25,396 nucleotides of DNA from SIG578 sp045655125 (GTDB taxonomy: Bacteria > Bacillota > Clostridia > Oscillospirales > Ruminococcaceae): positions 1 through 25,396 of the forward strand of contig JAZOOR010000033.1 of the NCBI GenBank assembly GCA_045655125.1, in the 5' to 3' direction. The notes beneath the pieces are model-generated. The model had not been told where the DNA came from and did no database searches. It saw only the letters and a program-made list of their open reading frames with translations. This document shows, piece after piece, positions 15,861-20,985 of the stretch. Within the stretch, counting starts at the first letter, position 1. Each line of letters begins with the position of its first letter. A program made the position numbers and the translations under genes.

Positions 15861-16359
15861 TTCCGAGTAGTATCAGTAGGAGATTTGCGCATAAAAGCCC
15901 GTAGCAGTCATCATCAGGCTTGCGTCTGCAAGGAAATTCAAAAGGCTCCACCTTGCTCCCGTCAAAGCGCCTTAATGAGCGCTGAACATTTATTACACAG
16001 CTCTCATAAGTAAAGCTTGAAAAGGTAACGCTGTCGCGAAGCGACATTCCGCAGGTTATAACCTCTCCGCAGCTTTTTTTTGCAAGCTTTAGGTCACCCT
16101 CGGTTGCGCTGTTGCATATAAAATAGCGTTCAGAACCGATTTTTACTCTGCTATTGAGCCGATTTAAAATGACAGCGCAGCCACAAAGCTGTAAATGCTC
16201 AGGCTCGCGCATAAAAACGGCGGTAAGCTGCCCACTCTGAGAGCTGCTGAGTATACTGCTTTGTGTAATCTCTGTAATGTCAATGTGGTCTCTCAGTATT
16301 CTCTCCACCGTTTTTCTAAAAGAGCAGGTTACACCGTCTCCTAAAAAAGCCGCAACCAT
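15853..16359 (-). CDS. Conserved-looking cysteine-rich protein of unknown family
   Basis: A 168-residue protein I do not recognise. It is likely real: a full AGGAGG precedes the ATG, it ends exactly at a shared terminator, and its codon use resembles the neighbouring genes. It has about ten cysteines spread along the chain (including CGC at 59-61), no signal peptide, and a weakly hydrophobic C-terminal stretch (CYGLLCANLLLILLGKI). The central part GEVITCGMSLRDSVTFSSFTY followed by EPFEFPCRRKPDDDCYG looks like a compact beta-rich domain with a charged tail. The cysteines are not arranged as standard CxxC zinc ribbons or ferredoxin motifs. It faces the glycan operon and lies next to the SRP RNA gene, but neither gives a functional clue. 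Confidence 0.7.
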   Translation of the reverse strand: MVAAFLGDGVTCSFRKTVERILRDHIDITEITQSSILSSSQSGQLTAVFMREPEHLQLCGCAVILNRLNSRVKIGSERYFICNSATEGDLKLAKKSCGEVITCGMSLRDSVTFSSFTYESCVINVQRSLRRFDGSKVEPFEFPCRRKPDDDCYGLLCANLLLILLGKI

Positions 16360-16429
16360 AAAATCCTCCTAAATTGCCGTTTGCACAGCGCCTATGCAAT
16401 TAAAATTCCACAGTTTTTTTAAATAATTC

Positions 16430-16458
16430 TTGCTATTTGTGATTTTTTTTGATATACT
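16430..16458 (+). promoter_or_regulatory. SigA-type promoter for the SRP RNA gene
   Basis: TTGCTA (16430-16435), 17-bp spacer, TATACT (16453-16458). Transcription would start near 16465, about 10 nt before the predicted terminal helix of the SRP RNA. Confidence 0.75.
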
Positions 16459-16475
16459 ACTATTTGCTGATATAT

Positions 16476-16606
16476 GCACAGTTTGTATGAGTGGGCTGGC
16501 CCTGTGCGACGGCATGCCGTGAACCATGTCAGGCGGGGAACCGAGCAGCATTAAGCGGATTTTGCTGTGTGCCGCAGTCAAGCCGGCCCTCTCATAGAGA
16601 CTGTGC
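16476..16606 (+). ncRNA. ffs: Signal recognition particle RNA, small bacterial type
   Basis: The RNA component of SRP, which binds Ffh and targets nascent membrane proteins. The conserved domain IV hairpin is explicit: GTGAACCATGTCAGG, a C-G-G stem, GGAA tetraloop (16537-16540), CCG, then AGCAGCATTAAGC. The 5' and 3' halves pair over a long rod: GGGCTGGC with GCCGGCCC, TATGAG with CTCATA, and an outer GCACAGT with ACTGTGC, giving a hairpin of about 131 nt without an Alu domain. A short T run (AATTTTT) after the base of the stem may end transcription. Exact 5' and 3' ends are not determined. tRNA-Ser follows 96 nt downstream. Confidence 0.93.
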
Positions 16607-16648
16607 AATTTTTAAGCCTAAAAACACAAAAACTTTTGTTTTTTACTA

Positions 16649-16677
16649 TTGACACAGAGAGCAATTTTGTGTATAAT
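16649..16677 (+). promoter_or_regulatory. Fully consensus SigA promoter for tRNA-Ser
   Basis: TTGACA (16649-16654), 17-bp spacer, TATAAT (16672-16677), preceded by TGTG (extended -10). It ends 25 nt before the first base of the mature tRNA. Confidence 0.9.
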
Positions 16678-16702
16678 AATTAAGCATTTTAATAGTGCAA
16701 AC

Positions 16703-16793
16703 GGAGAGGTGGCTGAGCTGGCCTAAGGCGCACGATTGGAAATCGTGTAACGGTTAACCCCGTTCGGGGGTTCGAATCCCCCTCTCTCCGCCA
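16703..16793 (+). tRNA. tRNA-Ser (anticodon GGA)
   Basis: A class II tRNA of 91 nt with encoded CCA. Acceptor GGAGAGG pairs with TCTCTCC (last pair G-U), discriminator G, then CCA at 16791-16793. The anticodon stem CACGA/TCGTG encloses loop TTGGAAA, giving anticodon GGA, which reads UCC/UCU serine codons. A long variable arm (between TCGTG and the T stem) is typical of serine tRNA. The T arm is GGGGG-TTCGAAT-CCCCC. It has its own consensus promoter and a terminator hairpin directly after CCA. Its last 19 nt recur exactly at 16970-16988. Confidence 0.97.
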
Positions 16794-16830
16794 AAAAGAG
16801 CATTACCTTTTAAGGTAATGCTCTTTTTTT
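16793..16830 (+). terminator. Terminator directly after tRNA-Ser
   Basis: AAAAAGAGCATTACCTT and AAGGTAATGCTCTTTTT form a near-perfect palindrome with a TT centre, ending in a run of T. It begins at the last base of the tRNA CCA end. Confidence 0.9.
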
Positions 16831-16846
16831 GTACGCACAAGTGTAG

Positions 16847-16979
16847 GAGGGGGATTCGAACTGACGAGGGAGCAAGGCGGCGCCTTGCGGAAGAAAACAG
16901 TCCGGTGGACTGTTTTCGCCGAAGTGGGCAACGAGCGAAGCGAGGCGATAGGCGCGGTAGCGCCGGAAAAATCCCCCTC
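16847..16979. repeat. GC-rich palindromic (MITE-like) element with tRNA-derived terminal inverted repeats
   Basis: A 133-bp GC-rich island in AT-rich intergenic DNA. Ends are perfect 10-bp inverted repeats, GAGGGGGATT (16847-16856) and AATCCCCCTC (16970-16979), both matching the tRNA-Ser T-arm/acceptor sequence. Inside are three stem-loops: GCAAGGC/GCCTTGC (16872-16888), GAAAACAGTCC-GGT-GGACTGTTTTC (16893-16917, extendable by CGG/CCG), and GGCGC-GGTA-GCGCC (16951-16964), plus a mirror-symmetric GAGCGAAGCGAG (16933-16944). No ribosome binding site or credible coding frame; open frames through it are artefacts. It has no transposase and so would depend on one in trans, or it might encode a structured RNA. 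The 310 nt from 16794 to 17103 contain this element and three hairpin terminators, and no gene. Confidence 0.7.
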
Positions 16980-16988
16980 TCTCCGCCA
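16970..16988 (+). repeat. Perfect 19-bp direct copy of the tRNA-Ser 3' end
   Basis: AATCCCCCTCTCTCCGCCA at 16970-16988 is identical to 16775-16793, the 3' T-stem, acceptor strand and CCA of tRNA-Ser. The two copies are 195 bp apart and each is followed by a separate hairpin terminator. This resembles the duplicated attachment site left by integration at a tRNA 3' end, but no integrase is present. Confidence 0.85.
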
Positions 16989-16989
16989 C

Positions 16990-17020
16990 AAAATCCCCGT
17001 TCTTATGAACGGGGATTTTT
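16990..17020 (+). terminator. Second terminator, after the duplicated tRNA 3' end
   Basis: Perfect 13-bp stem AAAATCCCCGTTC (16990-17002) / GAACGGGGATTTT (17007-17019), loop TTAT, then T. It is placed relative to the second tRNA-end copy as the first terminator is to the true tRNA, so it may be the original tRNA terminator. Confidence 0.9.
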
Positions 17021-17062
17021 ACTTTTTACCTCTTACTTCTTCACTCCTTGCTTTTTTTGTGA

Positions 17063-17099
17063 GAAAAAATCCCCTTGTCTTAATTCAAGACAAGGGGAA
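17063..17099 (-). terminator. Terminator of the SPFH gene
   Basis: CCCCTTGTCTT (17071-17081) / AAGACAAGGGG (17087-17097), loop AATTC. On the minus strand the stem is followed by ATTTTTTCTC. It starts 7 nt beyond the SPFH stop codon. Confidence 0.9.
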
Positions 17100-17103
17100 A
17101 TTT

Positions 17104-18069
17104 TTATTCCTGAGTTTCAAATCTTTCGCAGCAGGGGTCTGCCTTTTGTGCTTTGGGAGGTTCGGGAGCCTCTTTGGTTGTGTCGCCAAGACCTGTTGTT
17201 TCAGAGAAAAGAACATTCTGGCGTGTGGCATTAACGGCATCGGTGGGGATGATAATTTTTGCAGCCTTTCCGTTTGCCATTTTGATAAGCGCCTCATACT
17301 TTTTAAGCTCTAAAACTGCGGCATCAGCACCCGCTTCTTTAAGGGCTAAAAGTCCGTCTGCTTCCGCTTTTTTGGAGAGATAAATGGCGCGTGCCTCACC
17401 CTCTGCTCTTGCTATTCTGGCATCTCGCTCACCTTCGGCGGCAAGAATCATGGCCTGTTTGTCACCTTCGGCGCGTGTAACAGCGGCTGCCTTGTGACCT
17501 TCGGCTTGCAGCAGGGTTTCGCGGCGGTCGCGCTCAGCCTTCATCTGCTTTTCCATAGCATTTTGTATTTCAGCAGGCGGAATAATGTTTTTCAGCTCAA
17601 CGCGGCTGACCTTGATTCCCCATTGGTCTGTAGCCTCATCGAGAATAGCAGTCATTTTGCCGTTGATTGTATCACGCGATGTGAGAGTAGAATCAAGCTC
17701 AAGCTCACCAACAATGTTACGAAGAGTGGTAGCGGTGAGATTTTCAAGCGCGGAAATAGGGTTAACCGCACCGTAAGCATAGAGCTTTGCATTGTAAATT
17801 CTAAAGAAAACAACGGTGTCTATCTGCATAGTAACGTTATCCTTGGTTATAACAGGCTGCGGCGGCGAATCCATAACCTGCTCCTTAAGGGTAATGCGCT
17901 TTGCAATTCTTTCTAATAACGGAATTTTAACATGAATTCCTGCACCCCAGGTGGTTTTGTATTTTCCTAAAAACTCAATAACATACTCAGTTGCCTGAGG
18001 GACGATGCGGATATTAGCAAAAATAATCGCTAATATTACGATCGCAAGAATGATTAAAAAGATATCCAT
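17104..18069 (-). CDS. SPFH/Band 7 membrane protein (stomatin/QmcA-like)
   Basis: A 321-residue member of the SPFH (stomatin-prohibitin-flotillin) group, which forms large oligomeric membrane assemblies that scaffold proteases or membrane domains. Layout: one N-terminal membrane helix (about 3-19, IFLIILAIVILAIIFA), the Band 7 core (VPQATEYVIEFLGKY, GIHVKIPLLERI, RITLKEQVMDSPPQPVITKDN), then a long alanine/glutamate-rich coiled coil (ERDRRETLLQAEGHKAAAV and RAEGEARAIYL repeats), and a short tail with PCCERF. The start at 18069 is chosen because AAGGAG is correctly spaced; an earlier in-frame ATG at 18090 has none. No NfeD partner or protease gene is adjacent. A promoter and a perfect palindrome lie just upstream, so expression may be regulated. 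Confidence 0.93.
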   Translation of the reverse strand: MDIFLIILAIVILAIIFANIRIVPQATEYVIEFLGKYKTTWGAGIHVKIPLLERIAKRITLKEQVMDSPPQPVITKDNVTMQIDTVVFFRIYNAKLYAYGAVNPISALENLTATTLRNIVGELELDSTLTSRDTINGKMTAILDEATDQWGIKVSRVELKNIIPPAEIQNAMEKQMKAERDRRETLLQAEGHKAAAVTRAEGDKQAMILAAEGERDARIARAEGEARAIYLSKKAEADGLLALKEAGADAAVLELKKYEALIKMANGKAAKIIIPTDAVNATRQNVLFSETTGLGDTTKEAPEPPKAQKADPCCERFETQE

Positions 18070-18087
18070 AATATTTGCTCCTTTCTT

Positions 18088-18106
18088 CATACATAATTTA
18101 TGTATG
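18088..18106 (-). promoter_or_regulatory. Perfect palindrome in the SPFH 5' leader, candidate operator
   Basis: CATACATAATTTATGTATG: 8-bp perfect inverted repeats around a 3-bp centre. It lies just downstream of the predicted minus-strand transcription start (about 18110), between the promoter and the SPFH ribosome binding site, a position where a dimeric repressor would block transcription. The arms could also form a weak RNA hairpin. No cognate regulator is identified. Confidence 0.45.
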
Positions 18107-18116
18107 TTGCAGTTTT

Positions 18117-18145
18117 AATATACCACAATTCGACACAGCGGTCAA
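18117..18145 (-). promoter_or_regulatory. SigA-type promoter for the SPFH gene
   Basis: On the minus strand, TTGACC (18140-18145), 17-bp spacer, TATATT (18117-18122). Confidence 0.75.
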
Positions 18146-18171
18146 GAAAAGAGATAAAAATCAAAATGTAG

Positions 18172-18200
18172 TTGTGTTACCGATATAATTTTGGTATAAT
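18172..18200 (+). promoter_or_regulatory. SigA-type promoter for rsmE
   Basis: TTGTGT (18172-18177), 17-bp spacer, TATAAT (18195-18200), 23 nt before the rsmE ATG and divergent from the SPFH promoter. Confidence 0.75.
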
Positions 18201-18223
18201 GTGCTAAAAGGAAGGTGTAAATA

Positions 18224-18973
18224 ATGTATAATTTCTTTGCAGAGGAAAAAGACGGTGAGCGCTTTCTTATCGGCGGCGCTGACTTTAATCATATAAAAAA
18301 TGTCCTTCGTATGAAAGAGGGAGACACCTTTCTTGTAAGTTATGAGGGAAAAAGCCACCTTTGCAGACTTTCCCAAATCCTCACCGACTGCGTTGCTGCG
18401 GATATCATAGAGGAAAACTACAGAGAAACCGAGCTTCCTGTGAAAATACATCTTTTTCAGGGCCTTCCTAAAGGCGATAAAATGGAACTGATTATTCAGA
18501 AATGCACAGAGCTTGGTATTTATGAAATTATTCCAACTGAAATGAGCCGCTGCGTAGTTAAGCTCGACCAAAAGAAAAAGAAATCAAAGGTAGAGCGCTG
18601 GCAGGCTATTTCCGAGGGCGCGGCAAAGCAAAGCAAACGCAATATTGTGCCCAAGGTTTGCGAGGTTTTGTCCTTTAATGCGGCACTCGAAAGGGCAAAA
18701 GAGCTTGATTTACTTATAGTGCCTTACGAAAATGAGGACGGAATGAAGGCTACAAAGGATGCGCTTTTAAAAATAAAGAGCGGAATGTCGGTTGGAATTA
18801 TGATTGGCCCTGAGGGTGGATTTGATGAAACCGAAATAGAAAAGGCAAGGGAAATGGGCGCAATTTGCGTTTCTCTCGGAAAAAGAATCCTGAGAACAGA
18901 AACTGCCGCTGTAACGGCCGCCTCTATGTGCATGCTTTATGCTGAAATGAATTTAAGCGGAGAAGATAAATGA
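18224..18973 (+). CDS. rsmE: 16S rRNA (uracil1498-N3)-methyltransferase RsmE
   Basis: A 249-residue SPOUT-class methyltransferase acting on U1498 of 16S rRNA in the assembled 30S subunit. The N-terminal PUA-like part shows FNHIKNVLRMKEGD. The C-terminal knotted SAM domain has GLPKGDKMELIIQKCTELGI, KQSKRNIVPKV, IGPEGGFDETEIEKA and LGKRILRTETAAVTA, all family signatures. Length is typical. AGGAAGG precedes the ATG and a divergent promoter lies just upstream. Its stop codon overlaps the start of the next rRNA methyltransferase (ATGA), so the two are translationally coupled. Confidence 0.97.
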   Translation: MYNFFAEEKDGERFLIGGADFNHIKNVLRMKEGDTFLVSYEGKSHLCRLSQILTDCVAADIIEENYRETELPVKIHLFQGLPKGDKMELIIQKCTELGIYEIIPTEMSRCVVKLDQKKKKSKVERWQAISEGAAKQSKRNIVPKVCEVLSFNAALERAKELDLLIVPYENEDGMKATKDALLKIKSGMSVGIMIGPEGGFDETEIEKAREMGAICVSLGKRILRTETAAVTAASMCMLYAEMNLSGEDK

Positions 18974-20325
18974 AAAAACTACCCGTAGAATATGAAAACA
19001 GAATGAAAAAACTATTGGGTTGTGACTTTGAAAAGTACCTAAAATCACTGTCACAACCGCCCGTGAGAGCGTTCAGAGTAAATACCGATAAGATTTCCCT
19101 TGATGAGTTTGTAAAGGCGAGTAACTTTACAAACGAGAAGATTCCTTATGTTGAAAATGGATTTTATCTTGAAGAGGAAAAGATAGGTGAACACCCATTT
19201 CACCACGCAGGAATTATCTATGTTCAGGAGCCGGGGGCAATGGCGCCTGCCGAATGTGTCGACATAAAGCCGGATTGGAAAATCCTTGATATGTGCGCGG
19301 CGCCGGGAGGCAAGAGCACCCAGCTTAGAAATAAGCTCGGTGAAAGAGGAGTGCTTGTTTCAAATGAGATAGTCCCGTCGCGATGCAAAATACTGACAGG
19401 AAATATCGAGCGCCTCGGTCTTAAAAACACCGTTACCACCTGCCTCGATACAAAGAGGATTGCAGAGCTTTATCCCGGAGCCTTTGATCTTATTATGGTC
19501 GATGCGCCTTGCTCGGGTGAGGGAATGTTCAGAAAAGAGCAAATTGCCATAGACGAGTGGAGCCCTCAAAATGTTATAGTGTGCGCTAAAAGGCAGAGAG
19601 AAATCCTGGAAAATGCCGCAAAATGCGTAAAAGGCGGCGGATATATAGTTTACGCAACCTGCACCTTTTCGTTGGAAGAAAATGAAATGACGGTAGACGC
19701 ATTTTTAAATGGCCACCCCGAATTTGAGATAGTTCCTGTTGCGAAAGCGGTGCAAAAGGCAACAGAGGATGGTATTTTGTACGATGGGTGTATGTGTAAA
19801 GATATAAACCTTTGCAGAAGATTTTATCCTCATAAGTCACGCGGTGAGGGACAGTTTATGGCAGTGCTTCACAATAAGAGCAAGAACTGTGAAATTTCGC
19901 GCAAATCAAATAAAGTTCCAAATAAAATCGATAGCATTGTAACAGATTTTCTTGACGATGTTCTGGTTTCCTATCAAAAAGAAAATGTTATAATGTATAA
20001 TGATAATCCTGTTTATTTTACTCCTGATTTCGAAGTAAAAAAAGGCACTGCGTTCTCTTGCGGGGTGACCATTGGAGAGGTACGAAAAAATTATATTCAG
20101 CCGCATCATCAGTTTTTTATGGCTATGGGCAGTAGTTTTAAAAGAAAATTAGAGCTTTCTCCTGAGAGCGCTGAATTAAAAAAATATCTGCGCGGAGAAG
20201 AGCTTAATTGCGAGCTTGAAAACGGCTGGGCAGTTGTAACAGTCTGTGGCTGCGCAGTTGGCGGTATTAAGGTAAGTGGCGGCAGAGCCAAAAACCATTA
20301 CCCCAAGGGGTTGAGGCTTAAATAA
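18970..20325 (+). CDS. RsmF/YebU-like 16S rRNA (cytosine-C5)-methyltransferase (NOL1/NOP2/Sun family)
   Basis: A 451-residue m5C rRNA methyltransferase. The catalytic domain shows the SAM loop ILDMCAAPGGKSTQL, then LIMVDAPCSGEGMFRK with the motif IV PC cysteine, and the catalytic motif VI cysteine in YATCTFSLEENE. The N-terminal RAFRVNTDK segment and the lipid-like QEPGAMAP stretch are also typical. The C-terminal 150 residues resemble the RsmF-type PUA-like RNA-binding extension, ending GGIKVSGGRAKNHYPKGLRLK. RsmF-type rather than RsmB, because the N-terminal NusB-like domain is absent. The exact target cytosine is inferred. It is coupled to rsmE by a 4-nt overlap. Confidence 0.93.
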   Translation: MKKLPVEYENRMKKLLGCDFEKYLKSLSQPPVRAFRVNTDKISLDEFVKASNFTNEKIPYVENGFYLEEEKIGEHPFHHAGIIYVQEPGAMAPAECVDIKPDWKILDMCAAPGGKSTQLRNKLGERGVLVSNEIVPSRCKILTGNIERLGLKNTVTTCLDTKRIAELYPGAFDLIMVDAPCSGEGMFRKEQIAIDEWSPQNVIVCAKRQREILENAAKCVKGGGYIVYATCTFSLEENEMTVDAFLNGHPEFEIVPVAKAVQKATEDGILYDGCMCKDINLCRRFYPHKSRGEGQFMAVLHNKSKNCEISRKSNKVPNKIDSIVTDFLDDVLVSYQKENVIMYNDNPVYFTPDFEVKKGTAFSCGVTIGEVRKNYIQPHHQFFMAMGSSFKRKLELSPESAELKKYLRGEELNCELENGWAVVTVCGCAVGGIKVSGGRAKNHYPKGLRLK

Positions 20326-20332
20326 AATGCAG

Positions 20333-20361
20333 TTGCATTTTTGCCTTACTTGTTTTATAAT
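20333..20361 (+). promoter_or_regulatory. SigA-type promoter for the HIT-family gene
   Basis: TTGCAT (20333-20338), 17-bp spacer, TATAAT (20356-20361). The -35 box overlaps a small inverted repeat AAAATGCA-GT-TGCATTTT (20324-20341) that may be a weak terminator of the preceding gene. Confidence 0.7.
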
Positions 20362-20395
20362 TATTTTAAGCAAAAAGCTTTAGGAGGAAAAAATT

Positions 20396-20815
20396 ATGAA
20401 AGATCAGAACTGCGGTTATTGCATGGGCGGAGAGCTGCTCTCTAAATTCGGTATTCCAATTTGCGACCTTGAGGTCAGCCAACTTATTTTGTTTAAGGAA
20501 CAGTCCAAACCCGGTCGTGTTATCGTAGCCTATAAGGACCACGTCAGCGAGATTGTTAATATTAGCGAAGAAGAGAGAAATCTTTTTATGGCAGATGTTT
20601 GCCGTGCTGCAAATGCGCTACACAAGGCATTTAAGCCTAACAAGATAAACTACGGAGCATATGGCGACACAGGATGTCATTTACATATGCACCTCGTACC
20701 CAAATACGAGGGTGGTCACGAATGGGGCGGAGTTTTCCAGATGAACCCCGATAAAATATATCTTTCAGATGCCGAATATGAAGAAATGATTAAAAAAATT
20801 AAAGAAAATCTTTAA
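20396..20815 (+). CDS. HIT-family nucleotide-binding protein
   Basis: A 139-residue histidine triad protein, probably a nucleotide hydrolase or transferase acting on AMP-linked substrates. The triad is visible as GCHLHMHLVPKY with H95, H97 and H99, the second of which is the usual nucleophile position. The N-terminus has CGYC (C6, C9), a partial zinc-site motif seen in many HIT proteins. The C-terminal GGHEWGG stretch is family-typical. The ATG follows AGGAGG. Monocistronic, with its own promoter and a strong terminator 6 nt after the stop. The physiological substrate cannot be read from sequence. Confidence 0.93.
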   Translation: MKDQNCGYCMGGELLSKFGIPICDLEVSQLILFKEQSKPGRVIVAYKDHVSEIVNISEEERNLFMADVCRAANALHKAFKPNKINYGAYGDTGCHLHMHLVPKYEGGHEWGGVFQMNPDKIYLSDAEYEEMIKKIKENL

Positions 20816-20821
20816 AAAATA

Positions 20822-20859
20822 AAATTTCCTTGCAAATGAGTTTGCAGGGAAATTTTTTT
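20822..20859 (+). terminator. Terminator after the HIT gene
   Basis: AAATTTCCTTGCAAA (20822-20836), loop TGAG, TTTGCAGGGAAATTT (20841-20855) with one G-U pair, then a T run. Confidence 0.93.
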
Positions 20860-20903
20860 GTGATTTTATAGGAAAATTTAAGTAAAAAACAGCACGAAAA
20901 AAC

Positions 20904-20932
20904 TCGACAAAGGATATGAAATATGCTATAAT
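20904..20932 (+). promoter_or_regulatory. SigA-type promoter for the acyl-CoA synthetase/iorA operon
   Basis: TCGACA (20904-20909), 17-bp spacer, TATAAT (20927-20932) preceded by TGC (extended -10). The leader to the ATG at 20986 is about 50 nt. Confidence 0.75.
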
Positions 20933-20985
20933 AATTTTTAAGTTTATTATCTTTGTTCTACAATCCGCAGAAAGAAGGAAAACAA

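Noticed and set aside
16970..16988. Second tRNA gene or tRNA pseudogene
   Set aside because: Only the last 19 nt of tRNA-Ser are repeated; there is no D arm, anticodon arm or 5' acceptor strand upstream.
16803..16991. A 62-codon minus-strand frame and overlapping plus-strand frames (16818-17234, 16885-17313) across the palindromic element
   Set aside because: No ribosome binding site, low-complexity Arg/Pro/Ser-rich products, and they run through hairpins and terminators. They are products of the GC-rich repeat.
20953..20985. TTG start for the acyl-CoA synthetase
   Set aside because: It adds 11 residues with no homology-like content and no ribosome binding site; ATG at 20986 is well placed.
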